A stretch of 64,000 nucleotides of DNA, from the NCBI RefSeq assembly GCF_014206975.1, contig NZ_JACHOU010000001.1, positions 682,001 through 746,000 of the forward strand, given 5' to 3'. The notes beneath the pieces are model-generated. The model had not been told where the DNA came from, made no database searches, and saw only the letters and a program-made list of their open reading frames with translations. How positions within the stretch are numbered: position 1 is the first letter of the stretch; each line of letters opens with the position of its first letter. Positions 15,363 through 24,000 of the stretch are shown here, piece by piece. Origin of the DNA: Aminobacter aganoensis. GTDB taxonomy: Bacteria; Pseudomonadota; Alphaproteobacteria; Rhizobiales; Rhizobiaceae. The position numbers and the translations under genes are program-made.

Positions 15363-15914
15363 ATGACCCTGTATACCGATCGCTTTTTCGTGCTCACCGG
15401 CGGCCCCGGCTCGGGCAAGACCACGCTCGTCTCGGCACTGGCCGAAGCCGGCCATGCCACGTCGGTCGAGGCGGGCCGCGGTGTCATCAAGGATCAGGCC
15501 GCGATCGGTGGAACCGGCCTGCCCTGGCACGGTCGCGCACTCTTTGCCGAACTCATGCTGTCATGGGAAATGCGCTCGCACGCGATTGCCGGCGAGGCAT
15601 CCGGGCCGGTCTGGTTCGACCGCGGCGTGCCCGACGTCATTGGCTATGCCAGGCTCGTCGCGCTGCCTGTTCCGGCACATTTCGAGCGCGCCGCACGGGA
15701 GTTCCGCTACAATCGCCAGGTCTTCATCCTGCCGCACTGGCCCGAAATCTTCACCCAGGACAGCGAGCGCAGGCAGGACGAGGATGAGGCCCGGCGCACC
15801 CACGCAGCGATGATCGAAAGCTATGCGGCGTGCGGCTACGATCTCGTCGAAGTGCCGAGGGCACCGGTCGCGGAACGGCTCGCCTTCGTCCTGGAACGCT
15901 CGCGCCAGCCCTGA
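15363..15914 (+). CDS. AAA family ATPase (AAA_28-like)
   Basis: A 183-residue P-loop protein with Walker A GGPGSGKTT at residues 13-21, a conserved VEAGRGVIKDQ segment, a Walker B-like VWFDRGVPDVIGYARL, and a C-terminal YDLVEVPRAPVAERLAF typical of small AAA_28 kinases/ATPases. The fold resembles nucleotide or nicotinamide-ribose kinases, but the substrate is unknown. The ATG at 15363 follows GGAGACC. Its short upstream gap abuts the tmRNA 3' end. Confidence 0.8.
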   Translation: MTLYTDRFFVLTGGPGSGKTTLVSALAEAGHATSVEAGRGVIKDQAAIGGTGLPWHGRALFAELMLSWEMRSHAIAGEASGPVWFDRGVPDVIGYARLVALPVPAHFERAAREFRYNRQVFILPHWPEIFTQDSERRQDEDEARRTHAAMIESYAACGYDLVEVPRAPVAERLAFVLERSRQP

Positions 15915-15921
15915 ACCTGGC

Positions 15922-17064
15922 TCATGCAGCACTTGGCAGTTGCAACCCTTCCGCGAACGTCCGGTTGCGGCCGGCGCGCTTGGCGGCATAGAGGATCTTG
16001 TCGGCGCGGCCGATCACGTCCCACAGCCCCTCGCCGGGATGGGCCTTGGCGATGCCGAAGCTGCAGGTCACCGCGAAATCCTGGGGCAACCCGGAAAAAT
16101 GGGCGATTGCGATCTCGCGGCGCAATTTCTCGGTCAGGCTGTATGCCTGGTCCAGGGAACAATTCAGCACCATGATGAACTCTTCGCCTCCCGTCCGCGC
16201 GGCTACGTCGCCGGCCCGCAGCCTTTTCCTCATGATCCCGGCGAAGGTCGCCAGCACGAGGTCGCCGGCGGCATGGCCGAACCGGTCATTGATGTCCTTG
16301 AAACGATCGATGTCGCAGGCAACGACGCCGAGCGGCTTGCCCCGACTGGCCGACAGCAGGCGTGCTTCCCGTCCCTGCAGGCCGCGGCGATTCAGCAATC
16401 CCGTCAGCGGATCGGTGTCGCGTTCGCTCTTCAGCGCCAACACGATGTCGGCGCAGGCGACCACCAGCAGACCGAGACCTAGCGCTGCGCCAATCAGGGA
16501 CATGCTGAACTGCGCCCAGATCCAGAACTTGGATTCGAAGAATGCGTCGACATCGTCGGTCGGAACCGAATTGCCGTCGAGCAGGACGCGCGCGAAAAAG
16601 GTCAGCCCCAGTCCAAGAAACAGCCAGACCATGGCGCGGTCAACGACATTGCCGCGCATCAGGTCCCTCAGTTTCCACGCTCCGCTCAGGATGATGCTGC
16701 CCATGCCGATGTTGAGGGCGTAGACGCGGACCTGGAGATTGTTGTCGACGAAATAGAAATAGCACAGCAGGCCAACGATTGCCGCGAACCAGGCCGCATG
16801 CAGGGCCGCCGGCATCGACCTGCTTGAGCGCGCCAGCGCGCCTTCGACCAACAGCAGCGGCCCCGCGGCATAAAGCATGGCCGAGACGATGGTGTTGTAG
16901 CCGATATCGGGAGGCCAAAGGGCGAACTGCACGATAGTGGCGCTTCCGACTGCCGCAAAGGCAAGCGAGAAGAACAGCAGATGCCGCCGGCGTCGCTCAA
17001 GCAGCCACACGCAAAAGAACGTTGCCGCAAACAGCAGCAGCAAGGCGGAGGGGATAAGCTTCAA
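15922..17064 (-). CDS. membrane-bound GGDEF diguanylate cyclase
   Basis: Predicted to make cyclic di-GMP from two GTP. The 380-residue protein has about six hydrophobic segments in residues 1-210, then a GGDEF domain (about 215-370) with DPLTGLLNRRG, the DIDRFKDIND metal/GTP segment and active-site GGEEF at 292-296. The inhibitory-site motif RxxD is present as RAGD (283-286), five residues before GGEEF, so product feedback is likely. No EAL domain is present. It converges with the upstream ATPase gene, seven bases apart. Confidence 0.9.
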   Translation of the reverse strand: MKLIPSALLLLFAATFFCVWLLERRRRHLLFFSLAFAAVGSATIVQFALWPPDIGYNTIVSAMLYAAGPLLLVEGALARSSRSMPAALHAAWFAAIVGLLCYFYFVDNNLQVRVYALNIGMGSIILSGAWKLRDLMRGNVVDRAMVWLFLGLGLTFFARVLLDGNSVPTDDVDAFFESKFWIWAQFSMSLIGAALGLGLLVVACADIVLALKSERDTDPLTGLLNRRGLQGREARLLSASRGKPLGVVACDIDRFKDINDRFGHAAGDLVLATFAGIMRKRLRAGDVAARTGGEEFIMVLNCSLDQAYSLTEKLRREIAIAHFSGLPQDFAVTCSFGIAKAHPGEGLWDVIGRADKILYAAKRAGRNRTFAEGLQLPSAA

Positions 17065-17222
17065 GATTTTCGATGGCCTCGGCGTCGTCGCTCTACTTCC
17101 GGTGGTCTTGGCAATGACTTACCGACCCATAGGTAAATAAGACGATATCAAGGCTGCATGAAGGTAGGCGCGACATTTCGGCTCGATCCCGACAGTCATC
17201 GCACGACCATCGGCACTGACGA

Positions 17223-17257
17223 TTGCGGGGCCGGACGACCATCGTCCGGCCCCGCAA
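17223..17257 (-). terminator. hairpin after the MFS transporter gene
   Basis: Arms TTGCGGGGCCGGACGA (17223-17238) and TCGTCCGGCCCCGCAA (17242-17257) form a perfect 16-bp stem with a three-base loop, four bases from the transporter stop codon. It lacks a T run, so termination efficiency is uncertain. Confidence 0.65.
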
Positions 17258-17260
17258 AGT

Positions 17261-18469
17261 TCATTCGGCCGGCGCCTCCATCGCCACGTCGCGATGACGG
17301 CCGAGCGTCACCTGGGCAAGCGCGAAGGCGATGACCGCCGACGTCGTGATGCCCACCACCATTGGCAGCGGCGTGCCATCGAAGAACAGGCCGGCTACCG
17401 CCATTGCGACCGCGCCGGTGGCAAAATGCAACGTTCCCATCAGTGCCGACGCCGTTCCGGCAATCTCGCCATGCTCTTCCATCGCCAGCACCGAAGTCGT
17501 CGGGATGACCAAGCCGAGGAAGCCGTAACCGATGAACAGAAGAACAGCCAGCACATCGAGCCGGTCAACGCCCGAGGCGAATACGGCGAGCAGCACCACC
17601 ATCATCGTGGCATAGCCGACCACCGCGACCCGCACCACGCGCCGCAGCCCGAATCGTTCGGTCAGGTATCCCGTCAGCTGCGACATGCCGATGAAAGCCA
17701 CGGCATTGATCGAGAAGAACACGCTGTAGACCGACGGCGACAGGCCGTAATGGTCGATCAGGATGAACGACGAATTGGCGAGATAGACGAAGAAGCTGGC
17801 GATGCCGAAGCCGCCAATAAACGTCAGGCCGAGGAAATTGCGGTCGCCGAGCAGGAAGCGATAGCCGCTCAGCGCGCTGCGTACCGAGCTTTCGGCCCGA
17901 TGCGCGGCCGGGCGCGTTTCCTTGAGCGAGGTCGACAGCAGGACGATCGCCAGTACCGCCGCACCGGTCACGACCCAGAACACGGCGCGCCAGCCGAAAC
18001 CTTCGATCACCAGCGAACCGGTCAGCGGCGCCAGGATAGGCGAGACGGAAAAGACCAGCATCAGCAGCGACATCAGCCGTGCCGCCTCGGTGCCGGTGTG
18101 CAGGTCGCGCACGATGGCACGCGGCACCACCATGCCGGCCGAGGCACCTAGGCCCTGGACGACGCGGAAGGCGATCAGCCATTCGATGTTGGGCGCCAGT
18201 GCTGCCCCCACGCCGCCGATGGCAAACAGCACCAGCCCGATATAGAGCGGCGCCTTGCGGCCTATCATGTCGGAGATCGGCCCGACGACGATCTGGGCCA
18301 GCCCCATCGCCAGGAAGAAAACGAGCAGGCTCATCTGCACGGCGGCAGTGCTGGCATTGAGATCGGCGCCGATCGTCGGCAGCGCCGGAAGATACATGTC
18401 GATTGCAAACGGGCCGATGGCCGACAAAAGGCCGAGGACGACCGCTACGCGGAGGAATTGGGGTGTCAT
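17261..18469 (-). CDS. Bcr/CflA-type MFS multidrug transporter
   Basis: A 402-residue inner-membrane exporter of the Bcr/CflA subfamily. It begins MTPQFLRVAVVLGLLSAIGPFAIDMYLPALP, a signature of the family (the ATG at 18467-18469 was chosen because this matches usual N-termini). The loop 2-3 motif appears as GPISDMIGRKAPLYIGL, and about twelve hydrophobic segments follow. It is divergent from a TetR gene, with a palindromic operator candidate between them, so expression is probably drug- or ligand-induced. Substrate unknown. Confidence 0.9.
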   Translation of the reverse strand: MTPQFLRVAVVLGLLSAIGPFAIDMYLPALPTIGADLNASTAAVQMSLLVFFLAMGLAQIVVGPISDMIGRKAPLYIGLVLFAIGGVGAALAPNIEWLIAFRVVQGLGASAGMVVPRAIVRDLHTGTEAARLMSLLMLVFSVSPILAPLTGSLVIEGFGWRAVFWVVTGAAVLAIVLLSTSLKETRPAAHRAESSVRSALSGYRFLLGDRNFLGLTFIGGFGIASFFVYLANSSFILIDHYGLSPSVYSVFFSINAVAFIGMSQLTGYLTERFGLRRVVRVAVVGYATMMVVLLAVFASGVDRLDVLAVLLFIGYGFLGLVIPTTSVLAMEEHGEIAGTASALMGTLHFATGAVAMAVAGLFFDGTPLPMVVGITTSAVIAFALAQVTLGRHRDVAMEAPAE

Positions 18470-18591
18470 GGGCGTGATTCTTTCGGATCTGGTTTCCGCC
18501 GCGACAAGGCGGCGACGTGTAATCCAAGGACGTTCCGCAATCCGTGTTTCCGACTCCTCCCGAACCGGCCGCATCGAATTGAGTACATATT

Positions 18592-18611
18592 TTTAGACAG
18601 ACTTGTCCAAA
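18592..18611. promoter_or_regulatory. candidate TetR operator in the divergent tetR/MFS promoter
   Basis: TTTAGACA (18592-18599) and TGTCCAAA (18604-18611) form an eight-base inverted repeat with one mismatch and a four-base spacer. The right arm overlaps a -35 TTGTCC (18604-18609) of the tetR promoter, whose -10 TATATA is at 18626-18631 (16-base spacer). Position between divergent genes fits autorepression and control of the exporter. Confidence 0.55.
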
Positions 18612-18639
18612 TCGTCAATCACCTGTATATAAAAACTCC

Positions 18640-19302
18640 ATGACACCTGCCATCGCTCCTGACATTGCGGTCGTCCCCCGCAGCCACACCGCCAAGCGCC
18701 TCTCGATCATCGATGCTGCGGCATGCGTCTTTTGCCGCGAAGGCTTTGCCGGCGCTAACATCGACCTCATCGCAGCCGAGGCCGGCGTCTCGCGCCAGAC
18801 CGTTTACAATCATCACGGCGATAAGGAGAATTTGCTGGTTGCAGTAGTCCGAGAAATCACCGAACGGATCAATGCAGGCGTTTTCGACACGCTCGCCACC
18901 TTCCCCGACAAGCCGGTCGATCTCGAGGCCGACCTCGTGGCTTTCGCGGTGCGGCTCAACCAGAATTGCATCTGCAACCGCGACGGCAAGTTCCTGCGCA
19001 AGCTCCTGCATACGGAGGGCGAGCGTTATCCCGCGCTTTTCGCCGGCTGGCGCGAGGATGGTCCGGCAAAGACCTGGGCTGCCCTTGCCGCGCGCTTTGC
19101 CCGCCTGGCGCATGCCGGATGGCTTGAAATCGACGACCCCGACGTCGCCGCCCGCCAGTTCCTGGCCCTCGTCAACGCCGATCTGCAGATGGCGATGATC
19201 TTCGGCGACACCGTCTCGGAGGAGCAATTGAGGACCGCCGCGACCAACGCGGTGCGCTGCTTTCTCCGCGCTTACGGCAAGCCTCGCCCGGCTGCAATCT
19301 GA
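18640..19302 (+). CDS. TetR/AcrR family transcriptional regulator
   Basis: A 220-residue repressor candidate. The N-terminal helix-turn-helix (about residues 18-65) has IIDAAACVFCREGFAGANIDLIAAEAGVSRQTVYNHHGDKENLL, a good TetR pattern summarised here by its key parts GF.G, AGVS..TVYNHH and KE.L. The C-terminal ligand domain ends LRTAATNAVRCFLRAYG. Divergent from the MFS exporter. The predicted transcription start lies only a few bases before the ATG, so the mRNA may be nearly leaderless. Confidence 0.9.
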   Translation: MTPAIAPDIAVVPRSHTAKRLSIIDAAACVFCREGFAGANIDLIAAEAGVSRQTVYNHHGDKENLLVAVVREITERINAGVFDTLATFPDKPVDLEADLVAFAVRLNQNCICNRDGKFLRKLLHTEGERYPALFAGWREDGPAKTWAALAARFARLAHAGWLEIDDPDVAARQFLALVNADLQMAMIFGDTVSEEQLRTAATNAVRCFLRAYGKPRPAAI

Positions 19303-19392
19303 TCATCTTCAATACCGCGCTATATCCGGTTTACGCCGGGCTCAAGCTTGATTACAGGTAAGGGGACGATTCAATCGGACCCGCATCGACAT

Positions 19393-19929
19393 ATGGCCGA
19401 AGACCAGATCCGCTACGATATTCTCGCCCAGGAGGCACTGCGCGGCGTTATGCGCAAGGTCCTGGCGGAAGTCGCGCGAACGGGCCTGCCGGGCAACCAC
19501 CATTTCTTCATCACCTTCATGACCGGCGCGCCCGGCGTGCGCATCTCCAGCCGCCTGCACGAGCGCTACCCCGAACAGATGACCATCGTCATCCAGTTCC
19601 AGTACTGGGACCTGAAGGTCACCGATACCGGCTTCGAGGTCGGCCTGTCGTTCTCCGACGTGCCGGAAAAGCTCGAGATCCCCTTCTCCGCCGTGCGCGG
19701 CTTCTATGACCCCTCGGTCAATTTCGAACTCGAGTTCGAGGTCAAGGCCGAGCCAGCAGCCGCGGCAGAGGAAACACCGGCCAAGCCGGAACCGATCGCC
19801 GTCGTCAAGCCGGCCGAGCGCAAGGCTGCACCGAAGAAAAAGGCCAGCGCAGAGGCTGAAACGCCGGAAGAACCGGCTCATGGCAAGGGCGCCGACGTCG
19901 TATCGCTCGACGCTTTCCGCAAGAAGTAA
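19393..19929 (+). CDS. sspB: SspB-family ClpXP adaptor (alpha type)
   Basis: Delivers ssrA-tagged proteins to ClpXP. The 178-residue form starts MAEDQIRYDILAQEALRGV, matching alphaproteobacterial SspB; core motifs are GLPGNHHFFITF, GVRISSRL and the QFQYWDLKV strand, with SFSDVPEKLEIPF. A long Ala/Pro/Lys/Glu-rich flexible linker leads to a C-terminal ADVVSLDAFRKK, the expected ClpX-binding tail. A longer frame from 19348 has an unconserved N-terminus. The tmRNA gene making its substrate tag is 4 kb upstream. Confidence 0.93.
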   Translation: MAEDQIRYDILAQEALRGVMRKVLAEVARTGLPGNHHFFITFMTGAPGVRISSRLHERYPEQMTIVIQFQYWDLKVTDTGFEVGLSFSDVPEKLEIPFSAVRGFYDPSVNFELEFEVKAEPAAAAEETPAKPEPIAVVKPAERKAAPKKKASAEAETPEEPAHGKGADVVSLDAFRKK

Positions 19930-19947
19930 CCCCGGACGGGGCCGTCC

Positions 19948-20145
19948 ATGGCCGACATCGTCAATCTTCGCCAGTTCAGGAAGCACAAGGCGCGTGCCGA
20001 GCGCGAGGCGCTTGCCGACCAGAACCGCGCTTTGCACGGCCGCAGCAAGGCTGAAAAGACGCGCGACCGGCTGACCGCCGACCGCGCCGAGAAATTCGTC
20101 GACGGCCATCGCCGCGACAGCGACCCGGAAAAACCCGGCCAGTGA
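19948..20145 (+). CDS. DUF4169 family protein
   Basis: A 65-residue, highly charged protein beginning MADIVNLRQFRKHKARAE, the DUF4169 signature, with a Lys/Arg/Asp-rich remainder and no membrane segment. It follows sspB by 18 bases and overlaps the next gene by four bases (GTGA), so the three genes probably form an operon. Function unknown. Confidence 0.85.
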   Translation: MADIVNLRQFRKHKARAEREALADQNRALHGRSKAEKTRDRLTADRAEKFVDGHRRDSDPEKPGQ

Positions 20146-20378
20146 GCCTCGTCGAAAAACGCTCGGTGACGATCCGCGGTCACCGCACCAGCTATTCGCT
20201 GGAAAAACCTTTCTATGACGACCTCGTCGCCATCTCGGCCATGCGCGGCATCACCCTTGCCGGCCTTGTTGCCGAAGTCGACGCCCAGCGCCCGCGCGAG
20301 GCAAACCTGTCCTCCGCACTCAGGCTCTTCGTCCTGGAACAGGCAAAGCTTGGCGCGACCGAACGGCCCGGCAGCTAG
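20142..20378 (+). CDS. ribbon-helix-helix domain protein
   Basis: A 78-residue protein starting at a GTG (20142-20144) that overlaps the stop of the DUF4169 gene. VEKRSVTIRGHRTSYSLEK forms the likely beta-ribbon, followed by two helices (FYDDLVAISAMRG and LAGLVAEVDAQ), the RHH_4 pattern found in rhizobial proteins often placed after DUF4169. It may be a DNA-binding regulator; the target is unknown. Confidence 0.8.
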   Translation: MSLVEKRSVTIRGHRTSYSLEKPFYDDLVAISAMRGITLAGLVAEVDAQRPREANLSSALRLFVLEQAKLGATERPGS

Positions 20379-20448
20379 CCACCAGGCTGCAGGGGTACCA
20401 TCCTTGCGAGACACATTTTTCGTAACACGTTTATTCTTGCCCCCGCCA

Positions 20449-20469
20449 ATTAAAAGTAATACTTTTAAT
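20449..20469 (+). promoter_or_regulatory. perfect palindrome overlapping the brnT start
   Basis: ATTAAAAGTA (20449-20458) and TACTTTTAAT (20460-20469) are perfect inverted arms around a single A. The right arm includes the first two bases of the BrnT ATG. BrnT/BrnA operons are typically autorepressed through BrnA, so this is the probable operator; it is strikingly AT-rich for the region. Confidence 0.65.
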
Positions 20470-20731
20470 GAAGATCGTCTGGGACGAACCGAAACGGCTG
20501 GCCAATCTCGAAAAGCATGGCTTCGACTTTGCCGACGTCGTGTTTTTCCATTGGCATTCTGCAGTCATCCAGCCCGCTCGACCAGACAACGCTAGCCGTC
20601 GCCGCATGAAGGCAGTCGGATATTTCGACGATCGGATCGCTGTGGTGATCTTCGTCACGCTGGGCACGGAAGCGATGTCCGTCATCAGCTTCAGGCCGGC
20701 AAGCGCTCAGGAAAGGAAGGTTCTGTCATGA
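20468..20731 (+). CDS. brnT: BrnT family toxin
   Basis: Predicted ribonuclease toxin of the type II BrnT/BrnA system, 87 residues. The N-terminus KIVWDEPKRLANLEKHGFDFADV matches BrnT, summarised by WDE.K...N..KHG..F, and the C-terminal SFRPASAQERK matches the family RxAxxxER end. The middle (RRRMKAVGYFDD) keeps the R..(A/I)G core. It overlaps the antitoxin start by four bases, toxin first, as usual for this family. Activity is inferred from family knowledge. Confidence 0.85.
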   Translation: MKIVWDEPKRLANLEKHGFDFADVVFFHWHSAVIQPARPDNASRRRMKAVGYFDDRIAVVIFVTLGTEAMSVISFRPASAQERKVLS

Positions 20732-21042
20732 CCGGCAAAGCACTGAAAAAGGCGTTCGAACCCGGACACGGCTATACCAAGGAAGATTGGGACGCCGTGG
20801 ACAGCCCGGAACTGACTACAGAAGAGCTAGCCCAATTTCGCCCGGCTCGGGAAGTCTTGCCGCCAGAATTCTTCGAAGGCATCGAGAAAGCACGCCGCAC
20901 CCGCGGTCGTCCTTCGGTCGAAGCGCCCAAGCAGGTCGTCTCGATCCGGCTCGATCCCGATGTGATCGCCAAGTTCAAGGCCACCGGCAAAGGCTGGCAA
21001 AGCCGTATCAACGACGTCCTGAAAAAGGCCAAGGTCGGCTGA
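20728..21042 (+). CDS. brnA: BrnA family antitoxin
   Basis: Antitoxin and probable autorepressor, 104 residues. The N-terminal half is acidic and Pro-containing (toxin-binding region), and the C-terminal part KQVVSIRLDPDVIAKFKATGKGWQ is a ribbon-helix-helix followed by RINDVLKKA, the BrnA DNA-binding motif. Its ATG overlaps the brnT stop by four bases (ATGA), ensuring coupled synthesis. Confidence 0.85.
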   Translation: MTGKALKKAFEPGHGYTKEDWDAVDSPELTTEELAQFRPAREVLPPEFFEGIEKARRTRGRPSVEAPKQVVSIRLDPDVIAKFKATGKGWQSRINDVLKKAKVG

Positions 21043-21078
21043 GCCGAGACGAAGGCAGCGGCGCGAGCCGGTTCTCGT

Positions 21079-24000
21079 CTACTGGCTCTGCAGCGACTTG
21101 AAGAAATCGTCCAGGCTGAGCGGCTCGAGTTTTTTCACGGGAGTGTCCGTGGGAGCCGCCGCTGGCTCTTCGGGGGTCGTCTCGCCAGGCACGCCCATCG
21201 GCCGCACCCCAGGCAGCGGCGCGCGCTCGATGTCGGCGGCCGGCTTCGGCCTTTCTGCCTCCGCCTCCTGCCTTGCCTTCTGCTCGGCCTCCAGATGCGC
21301 CTTTTCCTCGGCATCCCGGCGCGCCTTCCCTGCATCCTCGAGCGCCTTTTGCCGGGCGGCTTCGGCCTGTGCATCGGCAGCAGCCTTCGCGGCGCGGGCT
21401 TCCTCCTCCGCCTTGAGCCGCGCTTCCTCGGCTCTCGCCTTGGCTTCTTCCTCGGCGCGGATGCGGGCTTCCTCGGCCAGCCGCGCCTCTTCGGCGATCC
21501 GTTCGCGCTCGGCCTGAAGCCCGGCGAAATAACGCACCTCGCGCCGCAGCCGCTGCTTTTCCAACAACACCGCCTGCATCGCCTCGACGCGGGCCTGCTC
21601 CTTTTCCAGCGCGCGCTGAGTCAGGAACTGGGCCATCGGTTCGCTGTCGAACAGCAACACGGTAGCCTCCGGCGGGCCTTCTATGCGGAAGCCAAGCACC
21701 GGCTCCGAACCCACCAACGCCTCCTTGCCCGGCGCGTAGGTGATGTTGCCATCCGCGGCAACGACCCCGTCGTTGAGATCGGCACGTAGCTCCGCCGTCA
21801 AGGTGGCTGACGGATTCTTCAGCGTCAGCGGTGGTGCCCGCAGGATGCCGCCGGCAATGGTGAAAGCGACCTCGGCCTTTGTCGCAGCGAAGCTGCCGTC
21901 GCCGGCGATCTCGGGGGCGAACTCGGCAACCCGCGCCCCGTTGATGTCACGGCCCAGCGCATCGGCCTTGACGATCAGCGGAGCGAACGCATCCGGGTTC
22001 AAGCCTGGCACTGTCAGCCCGTCGACGTCGGCGGTGCCGGAGCCCGACAAGGACGCGACCAATCCCTCGACCGACTTGCCGCTGCCGGAGAAGGTCGCCG
22101 AAAAATCGCCCTTGCCGCCCAGCGAACCCGCACCGGGAACCTGGGCAATGTCGGCGGAGCCGAGTTTCAGCTGGCTGGTCAGCAGGGCGGTGCCGTCATT
22201 GTTCTTGAGTTCGACCAGCCCTTCAAGCGCGCCGCCGAACAGCTTCGCCCTGAGATTTGCGAGCCTGAGCGACTGGCCGTCGAGCTTCAGCGCCAGCACC
22301 GCATCATTGGCAGTCGCCAGCGGTTCGGCGGCAAGCGTACCCGCAATGATTTCAAGATCGGCGGTGAACGGCGCCACCGGCTTCTGCTCGAACGGCACTG
22401 CCGGCCAGGCGCCGTCGCCGCTCTCCAGCGCCCTGGCGCCCAGCATCATCTCGGCAAAGGGCGCGAGGTCGAGTTCGTCGAGCGTCAGCGAACCGCCGAG
22501 ATGCGGCACGCCCCCGACCAGTTCCGCCCTGAGGTTGCCGACCATGGCCCCTTCGTTCACGGTTCCGTCCAGCCTGTCGAGCAGCAACGGCCCGCCGGCA
22601 TAACTTGCGTCCGCGGCAAGATCGACCGCCTTGCCCGTGCCCATGCCCGGCAAGGCCACCCCTGCCGTCATCAGCCACGGCTCGATGTCGGCGGCGCGCA
22701 ACGTCGCCCTGCCCTTCAGGCTCGCGCCCTCGTCGCGCAGCGCAACCGTTCCGGCAAAACCCGCGGCCGCGTCGTCGCCCTTCAGGCTTGCAGTGACCTC
22801 GAGGCCGCTCTGGGCCGCGCCCTTTGCTGCCACGTCCATTTCACCCGCTCCGATCACCCCAAGCGGCAGCGCCGGCAGGCCGGCAAGCGCCATCAGGCTG
22901 GTCGCGTCCTCGTTGCGGGCAGAAAAATTGAGCGTGACTTGCGATGCTTGCATCGAGCCGTCAAAGGCAGGCGCGGAAAGGGTCGCCACCAGATCGGAAC
23001 CGCCGGCCTTGCCCTGCGCGCTCAGGGCGACGCCGGTCGAACCGTTGCCGTTTTCCACAGCACTTGCCACGAAATCGATCCGGGCATCGGCAAGCAGCCC
23101 CGGATAGGCCGCGGCGCGCTCGGCAAGCTCCGCAAGCAGCCTGTTGTCGGGCGACTGCGCGGCAGCGAGCGCAACCAGCGGTGCGAGATCGACCGCCACC
23201 ACCGAAGCATCGAGGTTGCCGGTCGGCGTGGCGGGAAAATCCCTGATCCGGCCGGTAGCGCTCAGCGATGCGCCGGCCAGCCCGCCTAGCGACAGCTTGT
23301 CGATCTCCAGCACGCCCTCGCGCAGGCGCAGCGCGGTGTCCAGGCTGTCGGCGCTCAGGCCGCCAAAACTTACCGGTCCGGCCTTCACCGCCAGATCGAG
23401 ATCGCTGTCGGCAAAGCGATTGGCCCCCTGGTCGGTCACGAACAGCGAAGCGAAGGCGCGCAGGCCTTCGAGGTCGAGTTCGCCACCATCGAGCTTCATC
23501 ATCACCGAGGCCCGTGCGTCGCCCGGCTGCAGGCTGTCCAGTTCGCCAGTGAACTTGGCCTTGCCCAGGATCAGTTCGATGTCATCCAGTTTCTGCTGTT
23601 CGCGCGTCAGCGCCACCTTGGCCTTGAACCCGGCGGCAGGCAGCCGGCGCACCGCCTCGTCGACATCCTTCGCCACCCAGGCGGCAAAACCCGAGGGCTG
23701 TCCGACCGCCAGCAGCAACTGGCCATCGAAGCCCAGGCTATCTTCGGTTTTCAGGAAGCCGTCGGCCTCGAGCCGGGTGCGGCCGGGCAGCGTCGCTGCC
23801 ACCGAATTCAGCTTCCAGCCTCCCTCGCCCGGCTCTGCGGACAGCTTGACGTCGCGGACCGTCGTGTCTCCGGCGACGATCGCCGGCAGGTCGACGTCGA
23901 CGGTGCCCGGTATCGTCGGACGCGGCAGGTCGACCAGCACATTCTCCAGCGCCGTCAGGCGCTGTGTGATCGAAAACCCAGCACCTGTCGCTTCTCCGCC

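Noticed and set aside
15170-15530. Leftward frames between the tmRNA and the AAA ATPase gene
   Set aside because: They cover the tmRNA 3' structures and the ATPase 5' end and show no family resemblance.
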